45,153 nucleotides of DNA from Candidatus Pacearchaeota archaeon (GCA_016188825.1 JACPHA010000007.1:1-45153), one strand, 5' to 3'. Numbered from the stretch's first letter, positions 29,426 to 37,264 are shown. The notes: generated by a model not told the origin, from the letters alone. Translations and numbers: made by a program.

Positions 29426-30015
29426 TTTTTGTTTCCATTCAATAAAGAATTTATTTCATTCCAAGATTTGACTCTTGAAACATTTTTAGGAAACTTCCAA
29501 TTCCTATTCCACGGGTGGTCATATAACAAAACCTGCCTACATGTCCCAGAGCAGTCTATTGCCGTCGTCGGCAAATCCTCTATCATGACCTCAATGCCTT
29601 CTTTTCTGCATATAAATGATTTTCTTGATTTGCCGTTATAATCCCCATTTAACTCTTCTGTAAAGTAAACCTTGCCAATAGCGTTTTGGAAATTATGGAA
29701 AAGCCATTCTAGTGTTTTTTCCTTGACAATTAAAGGACGTGAAGTAATAATGCTGCTTCTACCATTCCTTTCATTCAGCTCTTGAATTATTTCTTGCGAG
29801 CCATTAATTGGCCGAATAGCCAAAGCGTCGGCGTCATTAAAATACTCTTCAATTTTCGAATTTATTTGTTCTTTATTGTCTCCAAACACCGACCATAATT
29901 CATAATTAGTAATATCGGTATAAGAATACCCTGTTCCGTGCCACACATTGTAATAAGCTAAAAATGGTGTGATGAAATCTGCCAATACGCCGTCAATATC
30001 TATTCCTATTTTCAT
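29422..30015 (-). CDS. HAD-family 5'(3')-deoxyribonucleotidase-like phosphatase
   Basis: The 197-residue protein opens M-K-I-G-I-D-I-D-G-V-L-A-D-F, with the nucleophile and acid in D-I-D-G-V. It continues with T-S-R-P (motif II, residue about 90), and a motif III/IV region V-M-I-E-D-L-P-T-T-A. The pattern and length fit the NT5C/YfbR-like nucleotidase group of HAD phosphatases. It may act on deoxynucleotides. It is followed, with overlap, by the Toprim gene. Confidence 0.8.
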   Translation of the reverse strand: MKIGIDIDGVLADFITPFLAYYNVWHGTGYSYTDITNYELWSVFGDNKEQINSKIEEYFNDADALAIRPINGSQEIIQELNERNGRSSIITSRPLIVKEKTLEWLFHNFQNAIGKVYFTEELNGDYNGKSRKSFICRKEGIEVMIEDLPTTAIDCSGTCRQVLLYDHPWNRNWKFPKNVSRVKSWNEINSLLNGNKK

Positions 30016-30061
30016 TTTTCTTGTTATTGATTTTACTTATCTTGGTATTTAATTCTGCCTA

Positions 30062-30190
30062 CTCTCAAAGGAGGCGTAACTTATCGTAGTCAACGACATT
30101 AATTTTTCTTCGTTTTGTCGTTGATTCGTCAGGATTTGCTTAGCTTCTGCAAATCTTGGGCGTACTCAAGAACCTGCGGTTCTTGACATA
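30062..30190 (+). repeat. Structured intergenic element, copy 1 (two hairpins)
   Basis: This 243-bp gene-free stretch (30016-30258) holds a CTCTCAAAGGAGGCGTAACTT block, like the tandem unit at 28.4 kb. Two hairpins follow: GATTTGC/GCAAATC (30133-30139 with 30149-30155) and TCAAGAACC/GGTTCTTGA (30166-30174 with 30178-30186). The same two hairpins in the same order and spacing occur at 35530-35580, with different bases but kept pairing, which suggests an RNA structure under selection. Confidence 0.6.
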
Positions 30191-30258
30191 TTAAAATGGC
30201 CCCGACGGACTTCGTGACAAAAAGTTTCAAAGTTAGGTAACAGGATTAGGGAACATTA

Positions 30259-30600
30259 TTATAGACCTTCAAATTCTAACAAAAAGCCAACAAAAATAAT
30301 CATTAGAAAAATAAAGATTAAAAGAAATACTGAATTAATAACAATTCCTATAATTGCCAACTTCCTTCCTTCCATTCCTTGTTTTTTAATTCTTTTAAGC
30401 GCCACGATGCCTAAAATAAGCCCAACAATCGGACCAGGACCAAGAAGAGGTATCAACCCAAAAAAAGCCATCAATCCCAAAACTTTGCCGGGGGTGTTAA
30501 TGTCAGAATTTGAAGCTAAGGCCAATAACCATATTAAAAGAAACGTCAATATTGGAAGCAAACCTAAAATAAAACTAACTATTGCTAATTTACTTCTCAT
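30259..30600 (-). CDS. DUF4190-like small membrane protein
   Basis: The 113-residue protein has three hydrophobic helices. The pattern L-A-I-V-S-F-I-L-G-L-L-P, then G-P-G-P-I-V-G-L-I-L-G-I-V-A-L-K-R-I-K-K, then R-K-L-A-I-I-G-I-V-I-N is typical of DUF4190 proteins. Their function is unknown. Its start region overlaps nothing, and the antitoxin gene departs in the other direction 50 bp away. Confidence 0.75.
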   Translation of the reverse strand: MRSKLAIVSFILGLLPILTFLLIWLLALASNSDINTPGKVLGLMAFFGLIPLLGPGPIVGLILGIVALKRIKKQGMEGRKLAIIGIVINSVFLLIFIFLMIIFVGFLLEFEGL

Positions 30601-30650
30601 ATGTTGGAATAAGGAGATATATTTTTAAACTTTGCTTATTTGAACTATTT

Positions 30651-30854
30651 ATGGAAACAGTGAGCGTTAAAGCAGAAGACATAAGGAAATTAATGAGAGA
30701 TGTACAAATTATTAAAGAAACTATTCTAGACAAAAAGGAGGGTATAGAAGAAACAGAATTAACAGATTGGGCAAAAAATGAGTTAGAAGAAGCAAGAAAA
30801 AGAAAATCAAAAATATCACATGAAAAGGCGAGAGAAATGCTCCTTGCAAAATGA
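30651..30854 (+). CDS. RelB-like antitoxin
   Basis: I choose ATG 30651, which gives 67 residues; an upstream in-frame start at 30582 would run through the TATA-like TATATTTTTAAA (30618-30629). The peptide M-E-T-V-S-V-K-A-E-D-I-R-K-L-M-R-D-V then a helical acidic/basic tail (E-L-E-E-A-R-K-R-K-S-K-I-S-H-E-K-A-R-E-M) fits an archaeal RelB-type antitoxin. It overlaps the toxin start by ATGA. Confidence 0.82.
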   Translation: METVSVKAEDIRKLMRDVQIIKETILDKKEGIEETELTDWAKNELEEARKRKSKISHEKAREMLLAK

Positions 30855-31102
30855 CTTTCTCGATTGAGTGGGATGAAAAAGTTCTTAATTTTCTGAGGAA
30901 GTTGCCAAAAAATATTTCGGAGAGGATATTTAATAAAATTGAATCAATAAAAGAGAATCCTTTTCATTTTCTGGAACATTACGAAGGGGGATATTATAAG
31001 CTAAGGATTGGAGATTATCGTGCATTAATAGATATTGATTTTGAAAATAAGATTTTGATTGTTCAGGTTTTGGATAAAATAGGTAGAATTTATAAAAGAT
31101 AA
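30851..31102 (+). CDS. RelE-family mRNA interferase toxin
   Basis: The 83-residue protein is a near-textbook archaeal RelE. It has S-I-E-W-D-E-K-V-L-N-F-L-R-K-L-P then R-I-F-N-K-I-E-S-I-K-E-N-P. Y-Y-K-L-R-I-G-D-Y-R-A-L-I-D-I and a basic end D-K-I-G-R-I-Y-K-R follow. RelE cleaves mRNA in the ribosome A site. It follows its antitoxin with a 4-bp overlap. It is the second RelE-fold toxin of the window, clearly different from the larger one at 15160. Confidence 0.92.
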   Translation: MTFSIEWDEKVLNFLRKLPKNISERIFNKIESIKENPFHFLEHYEGGYYKLRIGDYRALIDIDFENKILIVQVLDKIGRIYKR

Positions 31103-31148
31103 CTTTATTCTTCAAAAACAAGACTATCGCGAAAAACAAAAATAAATC

Positions 31149-31282
31149 TGGTCCCGACGGGATTTGAACCCGCGACACCCACGTTTCTCTTCACCCCCTC
31201 TTAAATGGGGGGGACTTATTGGGGGAACCTTGGTTCCCATATAATAAGAGCGTGGTACTCTACCGGACTGAGCTACGGGACC
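31149..31282 (-). tRNA. tRNA-Lys(CUU) with intron
   Basis: Read on this strand, exon 1 (31282-31245) begins GGTCCCGTAGCTC and ends with stem CCACG and loop CTCTTA. Exon 2 (31184-31149) begins A-CGTGG and ends with T-arm GCGGG-TTCAAAT-CCCGT and acceptor CGGGACC plus A73. Joining them gives a normal cloverleaf with anticodon CTT, Lys. The 60-nt intron (31244-31185) sits after base 37, the usual archaeal site. Its AAGAG near the 3' end can pair with CTCTT of the loop, as expected for a bulge-helix-bulge splice site. No CCA is encoded. Confidence 0.9.
31185..31244 (-). other. tRNA-Lys intron carrying a dispersed repeat
   Basis: These 60 nt interrupt tRNA-Lys between positions 37 and 38. The intron contains the hairpin GGGAACC/GGTTCCC and flanking ATATAATAA and G-rich blocks found also at 28602-28633. 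Boundaries could move by a base, because the exon-intron junction bases are A-rich. Confidence 0.8.
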
Positions 31283-31377
31283 TCAAAAACCAAAGAAAAA
31301 CCCCGTTTTAAAATTATTTGTTTTAGAAAATCATGACCAAGCATAAGTTTTTTATACTACTCTTTATTGGAATAATA

Positions 31378-32733
31378 ATGAAAAGAGAAATATTTATATT
31401 TGGATTATTTTTATTAATCTTCTTAAGCTTTCTTGCAACAGCGCAAGAATTAGAAACAACTATTGAAGAAGAGGCAGGAGTCACACCGGACAGCGCAGTA
31501 TGGGGAATTGACCGCGCCCTTGAGAGAATTGCTTTGGCCTTGACTATTGACAATACTAAAAAAGAAAATAAAAGACTACAGCATGCTCGTGAAAGACTTC
31601 TTGAAGTGAAAAAAATGCTTGAGGAAAACAAGTTAGAGCACGCAGAAAAAGCCAAAGAAGAGCACAAAAAACTGCTTGAAATCTCAAAAATTGAAATTGC
31701 TTCTATAAAGACAGGGGACAAAGACGACCTCGCCAGTATAGAGTCGCTCAAAGATTCAATTGATGCACAAGAAAGTTTAATAGATGATATTAACATTAAA
31801 ATAAAAATAAGTGGATCTCTTACGGAAGAGCAGAGAAAAAAGTTGGAAGAATTCATTGCTTCTTTAGGAGAAAACGTTGAAAAAGTAAAAATAGTCATAA
31901 AAGACAAAGAAGAAGAAACGCTGACAAAAATTGAAATAGAAACCGGAAAAACAAAGATAGAAATCATAGACGAATTAGGCAAATTAAAAGAAGAGAAAAT
32001 TGTAAGGTCTGAAGTATTTGATACGTATAGTGTTATAAAAGTAGGATATAGATTTACAACAAGAACAACCGATCGTGAGAAATTACTTGCTGAAATAATA
32101 GAAAGATTTGCTGTAAGCGAAGATGAAGTTGACAGTTTGTTGAAGATAGAAAATGCAGAAGATAACGAGAGCGACAGGGATAAACTATGGATAAAAATTG
32201 AAACAAGAGTAAAAGACGACATTGGAATTTCTCAGGTAAAAATTATATTAAGAAAAAATGTTGATGTTGTTTCCGAAGATGAATTGAAATCCGCAGTGGT
32301 AGAAGCCACACACCTAACAAAAGAACAAGTGTTAGAAGCATTAGTATTGAAGGAAAAACACGAGGGAACCAACGAGAGCGAGAGTGAAATCGAAATTCGA
32401 TCAAAAACAGAGGACGGATTAACTTTTACTAAAATTAAAATAGAATGGGGTGGAACAAAAGAAGAATTAATTCTTCATACCAATGACAGAACTGAAATAG
32501 TTGAGCATATAGCTGGCCTTTTGGGAGTTTCAGCAGAAGAAGTGGAGGCAGCAATAATTAAGTTCGAAATTAGAGAAGAAGACGAAACAAATAATGAAGA
32601 TAAAAGTAATGACGTTGATGAAAATGACGATAGCAATGATACCAATCATGAAGAAAACAATAGCGGATCAGATTCGGATAACTCAGATAATAGCGGAAGT
32701 AGTGGAGACAATTCCGGCAGCGGAAGGAATTGA
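31378..32733 (+). CDS. Secreted, coiled-coil-rich protein with DUF5667-like N-terminal region
   Basis: I use ATG 31378 rather than ATG 31333. A TATA box, TTTTTTATAC (31348-31357), lies 20-30 bp before it, so 31333 would fall upstream of transcription. The 451-residue product has a signal peptide (M-K-R-E-I-F-I-F-G-L-F then A-T-A-Q). It then has P-D-S-A-V-W-G-I-D-R-A-L-E-R and a Glu/Lys-rich helical region, the pattern of DUF5667 proteins in archaea. Three repeats of a beta/helical unit (residues about 180-400) follow. The tail is rich in Asp, Asn, Ser and Gly, probably a flexible surface segment. Function is unknown. Confidence 0.75.
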   Translation: MKREIFIFGLFLLIFLSFLATAQELETTIEEEAGVTPDSAVWGIDRALERIALALTIDNTKKENKRLQHARERLLEVKKMLEENKLEHAEKAKEEHKKLLEISKIEIASIKTGDKDDLASIESLKDSIDAQESLIDDINIKIKISGSLTEEQRKKLEEFIASLGENVEKVKIVIKDKEEETLTKIEIETGKTKIEIIDELGKLKEEKIVRSEVFDTYSVIKVGYRFTTRTTDREKLLAEIIERFAVSEDEVDSLLKIENAEDNESDRDKLWIKIETRVKDDIGISQVKIILRKNVDVVSEDELKSAVVEATHLTKEQVLEALVLKEKHEGTNESESEIEIRSKTEDGLTFTKIKIEWGGTKEELILHTNDRTEIVEHIAGLLGVSAEEVEAAIIKFEIREEDETNNEDKSNDVDENDDSNDTNHEENNSGSDSDNSDNSGSSGDNSGSGRN

Positions 32734-32760
32734 TTTTATTAGCCAATTTCTCCTTTTAAT

Positions 32761-33306
32761 ATGAAGAACAAAACAAAATTAACCAATTTATTAGGTGAAA
32801 TAAACAAAAATATAAATCAATTATACCATATTGCTACTCACGACGAAAAAACCGGCTTGTACAATCATATTTTTTTCAAAGAAGTTTTTGGCTTTGAATT
32901 AGAAAAAGCAAAAAGAGGAAAACCCTTGAGTTTAATTATTGTTGATATAGATTTCTTCAAAAAAGTAAATGATACTTACGGACATTTAACAGGAGATAAA
33001 ATACTAAAAAGAGTCGCTCAAGTCTTGGAAAACAAATTGAGAAAATACGATGTTGTTGCGCGCTTTGGCGGAGAAGAATTTTTTGTTATGCTACCAAACA
33101 CTTTGTTAAACAAGGCAAAACAAATAGCGGAAAGATTAAGAAGATCAATGCTCTCAGATAACTATCTAAAAAAATATAAAATAACAATAAGTCTTGGGGT
33201 TTCAGAATACGAGCAAAAAGATAATTTTGAGAAATTTTCTAAGCGCGCTGATTCTGCTCTCTATGATGCTAAAAAAAACGGAAGAAATAAAGCCTGCGTC
33301 AAATAA
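32761..33306 (+). CDS. GGDEF-domain diguanylate cyclase
   Basis: The 181-residue protein has a short helical N-terminus and a full GGDEF domain. It holds D-E-K-T-G-L-Y-N (residues 28-35), metal-site V-D-I-D-F-F-K-K-V-N-D (61-71), G-H-L-T-G-D and the active loop R-F-G-G-E-E-F (101-107). An R-x-x-D inhibitory site (R94-K-Y-D97) precedes it, and S-L-G-V-S-E follows. All catalytic residues for joining two GTP into c-di-GMP are present. No EAL or PilZ partner is in the window. GGDEF proteins are rare in archaea, so transfer from bacteria is likely, yet the AT-rich base use matches the neighbours. Confidence 0.92.
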   Translation: MKNKTKLTNLLGEINKNINQLYHIATHDEKTGLYNHIFFKEVFGFELEKAKRGKPLSLIIVDIDFFKKVNDTYGHLTGDKILKRVAQVLENKLRKYDVVARFGGEEFFVMLPNTLLNKAKQIAERLRRSMLSDNYLKKYKITISLGVSEYEQKDNFEKFSKRADSALYDAKKNGRNKACVK

Positions 33307-33309
33307 TAA

Positions 33310-33615
33310 TCACCTATAAACTCTCCAAGTATGTTTACACTTCGTGCATTTGTAAAACTTTGTTTCAGATTCGTCAGAAGCTCTGGTTTGCTGCGTCCAG
33401 AAATAACTCCTATTATTCTTGCATTTGGGACATTTCATTTCAACAACAGGGTAAACATTATCTTCTTCCTTAACAACAGCAACGCTTTCCTTCTGCCCTA
33501 TTTTTTCAGAAGACTTAATTTTTAACTGCCCCTTCAACCTGTGTCCGCAACTGGCGCAAACAGATTTCTCATCTTTCATAACAATTATCGCACCACACTT
33601 TTCACAAAACTCCAT
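33310..33615 (-). CDS. Transcription factor S (TFIIS/RpoM-like)
   Basis: I use ATG 33615, because the frame upstream (to 33648) has no support. The 101-residue protein has an N-terminal zinc ribbon (M-E-F-C-E-K-C-G then C-A-S-C-G). A linker follows, and the C-terminal ribbon has C-P-K-C, W-T-Q-Q-T-R-A-S-D-E-S-E-T and C-T-K-C-K-H-T-W. The D-E acidic pair in that loop is what stimulates RNA cleavage by stalled RNA polymerase. It is a core archaeal gene and marks the host as archaeal. Confidence 0.95.
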   Translation of the reverse strand: MEFCEKCGAIIVMKDEKSVCASCGHRLKGQLKIKSSEKIGQKESVAVVKEEDNVYPVVEMKCPKCKNNRSYFWTQQTRASDESETKFYKCTKCKHTWRVYR

Positions 33616-33686
33616 TGTAAACAATAATTTGGCAATAAAGTAATCCAACTATTATTTATATCTTTGTATGATAAAAGTTAAACAAA

Positions 33687-34292
33687 TTAATTACAAAACC
33701 CTCTTTCTTCCGTGGGTCTTAAAGGCTCAAAGAATACCAGCTTTATCCAACCAAGAAAAGGTATCTTAAAAACAGCCTTTCCGATTATCTTTTCTTCAGG
33801 AATATTTGTTTCATCTATCCTTTTCGCATTATTATCCAATCTTAGTTGCAAATTATTATGGTCCCCTCTTGTGGCTATCGGATTTTCTGAAACCACTCTG
33901 TGTATTATCGGATGTCTTGCTATAGATTCTTCATTCGGCTCAAAAATTATTATATCTCCTTTCTCATAATCAGAATGCCCCCAAACAAAAATTATGTCCC
34001 CTTTTATAAAACCATTTTTCAATGGAAAAGACATAAAACTTTCCTTGCCAATGTTGTTAGACTCGTACCATAAAGAATTTTTTTCCCACCAGCCATCAAA
34101 ATTAGTTTCATGATACATTGAGCATGATTCAACAACAACTAAAGGCAAAGAACTTCCTGTTGCAAGCGATAAAAATGGAAAGAAAACATACTTAATTACA
34201 ACTACCAACAGCAAAATTGAAACAATCCATGATTGCCAACTATCTTCCTGCAAAAATTTCCAAAATTTTTTTAAATTATCTAAAAGAGTCAT
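33687..34292 (-). CDS. Signal peptidase I, Sec11/SipW type
   Basis: The 201-residue protein has an N-terminal membrane helix (residues about 22-42). The catalytic Ser is in V-V-V-E-S-C-S-M-Y-H (second Ser). K-G-D-I-I-I-F then P-I-I-H-R-V-V supplies the His of the Ser-His class, and T-R-G-D-H-N is the conserved box. This is the archaeal/ER type and not the bacterial Ser-Lys class. It removes signal peptides of exported proteins such as those at 31378 and 43129. A Cys next to the active Ser (S-C-S-M) replaces the more common Gly or small residue. Confidence 0.88.
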   Translation of the reverse strand: MTLLDNLKKFWKFLQEDSWQSWIVSILLLVVVIKYVFFPFLSLATGSSLPLVVVESCSMYHETNFDGWWEKNSLWYESNNIGKESFMSFPLKNGFIKGDIIFVWGHSDYEKGDIIIFEPNEESIARHPIIHRVVSENPIATRGDHNNLQLRLDNNAKRIDETNIPEEKIIGKAVFKIPFLGWIKLVFFEPLRPTEERGFCN

Positions 34293-34368
34293 TACAAATT
34301 TAATTTTCAGTTATTTTTAAATTATTGCAATTCCAAAAATATTTAAAGTCTATTAAGTTAGAAAATAA

Positions 34369-34785
34369 ATGATAAAAAAGCTGGCTTTTTTAGCCGTGTG
34401 TGTTATTCTCGCATTTTTACTCGGCTACTTTTTCGGAATAAGGAATGTCCCTCTTGATAAAGTTTCCTATGATGAGTTAAAAAACCAACTAAGAGAAGTA
34501 AAAGAAGAAAACAATCTGCTCAACTCTCAAATAAGTGATTTAAGAAAAGAAATAGAGTCTATAAAATCTGAAAATATTACAAACCAAACACAAAGTCAAA
34601 ACAATAACCAAATTGGCTGCGGAAAGGGTTGCGCAATAGATTCGCATTGCGACGATTACGATCCTTGCACAATTGACAAATGTGTCGTTGGCACAGGATT
34701 CTGCACAGGCACCAACGTCTGTTCTAATACCCAAATCCAATGTTCTTCAGATCAGCAATGTGTTAATGGACAATGTGTGGGTTAA
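34369..34785 (+). CDS. Membrane-anchored coiled-coil protein with Cys-rich C-terminal module
   Basis: The 138-residue protein has a signal-anchor helix (residues 3-23), a coiled coil (about 30-65: L-K-N-Q-L-R-E-V-K-E-E-N-N-L-L-N) and a Gln/Asn linker. The tail of about 55 residues has ten cysteines (C-G-K-G-C-A-I-D-S-H-C-D-D-Y-D-P-C). The tail resembles small disulfide-bonded surface modules, a likely client of the DsbA system in this window. I do not know its function. Confidence 0.72.
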   Translation: MIKKLAFLAVCVILAFLLGYFFGIRNVPLDKVSYDELKNQLREVKEENNLLNSQISDLRKEIESIKSENITNQTQSQNNNQIGCGKGCAIDSHCDDYDPCTIDKCVVGTGFCTGTNVCSNTQIQCSSDQQCVNGQCVG

Positions 34786-34799
34786 TTAATATTTCCTTA

Positions 34800-35240
34800 T
34801 TAAAACTCAACCTCACTGCCAAAATCGTCATTACAAGATTTAAAAAAAGTTTTATTGTAGGACTCAACAGGAATTATAGGAACAACTAACAATTTTTTTC
34901 CTTTATCATCTGAATTTATAGAATTTAATTTTATGCTTTCTGTTTTTCCTGGATTCAGCATAAATTCAATTTTCTCCTCAACATTAACCTGCCCGTCTGC
35001 TGCAGATTTTATCGTTGCACCTCCAATCTGCACATTCCCCATGTTAACTATATCAAGATAAAATTCTCCATTTTGCTCCTCTATAATCTCTGCATTAAAA
35101 CTAATCCCATTGCAATCAACTGGCGGGCTTAAATTAGAAATAAAATTGGTCGCCCAAACTAAAAAAATCCCTCCTAAAATTAATCCCAAAGAAATTAAAA
35201 AAAGTGTTGCAATAATCAAGCTCAAACCCTTTTTATCCAT
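34800..35240 (-). CDS. Archaeal type IV pilin/archaellin-like protein
   Basis: I choose ATG 35240; the frame extends upstream through the tRNA-Gly gene and cannot be coding there. The 146-residue product begins M-D-K-K-G-L-S-L-I-I-A-T-L-F. This is a class III signal peptide (basic, Gly at the cleavage site) followed by the long hydrophobic helix typical of archaeal pilins. A beta-rich domain follows, with two cysteines (V-D-C-N-G and K-S-C-N-D) that may form a disulfide. No pilus assembly genes are nearby. Confidence 0.75.
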   Translation of the reverse strand: MDKKGLSLIIATLFLISLGLILGGIFLVWATNFISNLSPPVDCNGISFNAEIIEEQNGEFYLDIVNMGNVQIGGATIKSAADGQVNVEEKIEFMLNPGKTESIKLNSINSDDKGKKLLVVPIIPVESYNKTFFKSCNDDFGSEVEF

Positions 35241-35310
35241 CTTTTTACTAACAAAATAGATTATAAAATCATTTCGGATGCGCTGTGTGGTCCATGCAGA
35301 GCAAAGCTCC

Positions 35311-35354
35311 GCGGGAACTACAATTCTTGCGAATTGAAGTGAATAAATTCCCGC
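35311..35354. other. Nested hairpin between tRNA-Gly and pilin gene
   Basis: GCGGGAA (35311-35317) pairs with TTCCCGC (35348-35354). Inside lies CAATTC-TTGC-GAATTG (35321-35336). It is just after tRNA-Gly on that strand. It may help end or process the tRNA transcript, or lie in the leader of the pilin gene. Confidence 0.55.
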
Positions 35355-35363
35355 ACAATAAAT

Positions 35364-35434
35364 GCGCCGTGCGGGAATCGAACCCGCCCCGCGAGCTTGG
35401 GAAGCTCGAATCCTAACCACTAGACCAACGGCGC
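35364..35434 (-). tRNA. tRNA-Gly(CCC)
   Basis: The 71-nt cloverleaf has acceptor GCGCCGT/ACGGCGC, D-arm GTCTAGTGGTTAGGAT, anticodon stem CGAGC/GCTCG with loop TTCCCAA (anticodon CCC), and T-arm GGCGGG-TTCGATT-CCCGC. No intron and no encoded CCA. Confidence 0.93.
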
Positions 35435-35529
35435 CCACCATAATTAAAAAATAAGGTTAATAATACTTTTTACTTATATAGTCAAAGACAAGACATTAGT
35501 AATTTTCTGTTTTGGCTTTGACTACATCA

Positions 35530-35625
35530 AGATTTATGTGGTTTTAAATCTTGAATGTGCTCAAGAACTGTGTTCTTGACATCGAGGGAAAGACGTACAA
35601 ATTTGGTAAAAAACTTACGTCTTTC
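35530..35625 (+). repeat. Structured intergenic element, copy 2 (three hairpins)
   Basis: The stretch 35435-35679 between the divergent tRNAs has no gene. It carries AAGATTTA/TAAATCTT (35530-35537 with 35546-35553) and TCAAGAAC/GTTCTTGA (35562-35569 with 35573-35580). It also has GAAAGACGTA/TACGTCTTTC (35588-35597 with 35616-35625). The first two match the hairpins at 30133-30186 in order and spacing, with compensating base changes. Confidence 0.6.
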
Positions 35626-35679
35626 ACTATAATTTTAAAAAGACAACTTTTATAAAACAAGAATTAATAACTTTCCTGA

Positions 35680-35754
35680 GATCCTGTAGCTCAGTCTGGT
35701 TAGAGCGCTGCTCTGATAAGGCAGAGGTCCCCGGTCCAAATCCGGGCAGGATCA
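35680..35754 (+). tRNA. tRNA-Ile(GAU)
   Basis: The 75-nt cloverleaf has acceptor GATCCTG/CAGGATC plus A73 and D-arm GCTC-AGTCTGGTTA-GAGC. The anticodon stem is CTGCT/GGCAG with loop CTGATAA (anticodon GAT), and the T-stem is CCCGG/CCGGG. The T-loop reads TCCAAAT, so base 55 is C where nearly all tRNAs have U (35736). No intron and no encoded CCA. Confidence 0.92.
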
Positions 35755-35814
35755 TTTTTTATTGGTAAATTACAAGCCGCAAATTCCGAACCGTTTATAA
35801 ACGGCTATGCGAAC

Positions 35815-37155
35815 TTAATTTCTAGAAAGAGCATTAATAGTCTCAAATAAAACCCCTAATTGTAACTGAACTAATTTTTTGATGGGCAAGACTTTCCAAT
35901 TCGTTTCAGAGCTAATAGTCTTACTGCATTCTCTTATTTTATCCTCTAGTACTTTAATTTCACTTGAACCCAAACCAGATTCTAGGACGGCTCTCCTTGC
36001 TTTGCCGAATAAAAGTCCGCCACCAAAGTAGGACTCCAATAATCCGTCAAATACCTCGGCTTCGGTGGCTATTCTATCAAATTCGGGAGAGGAATTAACA
36101 TAATTTTTCATGGCCTCTGTTGTTCGAATGTCCCATCTTCTTTTTGCATCTTTCATGACATAAAACCACGCATTTGGCTCTTGAAGTACAAATAATGTCT
36201 TTGCTATTATGGGTTGCAAAAATTCAAGATTCTTTTCTGAATTTTCGAGGAAAGAAAGCCATACCTCTCTTCTTGTTTTAGATGATAAAGAATTATCTAG
36301 AATTTTATCGCTGAAAAAATAAGGAACTTCTCCTTTGATAACAACAGCTTCTGGATTTTTACTCAATAAATAAAATGTGCTGTTATCCCCATGTTTTAGA
36401 ACTTCTAACGGATTCTTTCCAATCTTTTTCATTTGTTCATAATAATCTACAAATCCAAAGTCAAAGTAAAAAGGCTTTACTATTTTCTTCATAAATTCCT
36501 CTTCTGGTTCACCTAAATGTAAGGGTATACCTAAGTCTTGAGTAAATCTCGTTAAGGAATCATAATATTCATCATCAAACTTTCTTGTAGAAAAGAAATA
36601 TGCTCCGCCAAAACCACTATTATGAATTGGATACATCAAATCAGGTTTAATTCCATTAATAATACCCATTAATACTTTTGTTTCTATTAATGGTTTTTCC
36701 CATTCAAAATCCTTATATTTAATTGGAAAGGTCCAATCAATCATTCTATTTGCGGGTGGGCGATAAAAATTGGTAAAATACCTGTCTAAAGTAAGCCTTC
36801 CTTTAAACCATTCTTTATTTAATCTAGTTCCGTCTGGGTCGGCAGTATACATAAAATGCCAAGTATAACCGGTTTTCCTCAAAGCCTCTGGACTTCTTCC
36901 AAAGTAATTTACTAGCCAATCTATCGTAAGAGAGCCTATGGGTTCATTAGGATGCGGAAATCCCCATATGAAAGCATTTTTAGACCCTCTTCCAACCTGA
37001 ATCACATATATAGGGTGATTGTTTTCAGATTTACCAACTTCTCTTATCTCAAAACCATATCTTTTTGATAACTGAAAAGCTTTTTTATCTAGTTCTTCTA
37101 ATGTAAGAAAAGAATCGTAGTCCTCTACTTTATCCAAAACATCAATAGCATTCAT
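35815..37155 (-). CDS. M14-family zinc carboxypeptidase-like protein
   Basis: The 446-residue protein holds the M14 signature G-F-P-H68-P-N-E71-P-I-G-S (Zn ligands H-x2-E). N-R-x-R-type substrate residues follow, and a third ligand is likely in Y-P-I-H-N-S-G-F-G-G-A-Y-F (about 180). There is no signal peptide, so it is cytoplasmic, unlike most digestive M14 enzymes. The C-terminal 150 residues are helical and unlike classical carboxypeptidases. It may be a peptide or amino-acid-conjugate hydrolase. It stands alone after tRNA-Ile. Confidence 0.8.
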   Translation of the reverse strand: MNAIDVLDKVEDYDSFLTLEELDKKAFQLSKRYGFEIREVGKSENNHPIYVIQVGRGSKNAFIWGFPHPNEPIGSLTIDWLVNYFGRSPEALRKTGYTWHFMYTADPDGTRLNKEWFKGRLTLDRYFTNFYRPPANRMIDWTFPIKYKDFEWEKPLIETKVLMGIINGIKPDLMYPIHNSGFGGAYFFSTRKFDDEYYDSLTRFTQDLGIPLHLGEPEEEFMKKIVKPFYFDFGFVDYYEQMKKIGKNPLEVLKHGDNSTFYLLSKNPEAVVIKGEVPYFFSDKILDNSLSSKTRREVWLSFLENSEKNLEFLQPIIAKTLFVLQEPNAWFYVMKDAKRRWDIRTTEAMKNYVNSSPEFDRIATEAEVFDGLLESYFGGGLLFGKARRAVLESGLGSSEIKVLEDKIRECSKTISSETNWKVLPIKKLVQLQLGVLFETINALSRN

Positions 37156-37264
37156 GTAATTTTAGCAAATTTGTAGTATAAAAATTCTTGTGTTTTGTAA
37201 TTATTAAATCAGTTTTTCTTTTAACAGACTTAAGTTTTTTCAAAAGTTAAACAATCCTAAATTT

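Noticed and set aside
31323-32222. Long open frame (299 codons) antisense to the DUF5667-like gene
   Set aside because: It is Ser/Leu/Phe-rich throughout, the mirror of the Glu/Lys-rich coding strand, with no domain or signal. The sense strand has a signal peptide, TATA box and recognisable N-terminal pattern.
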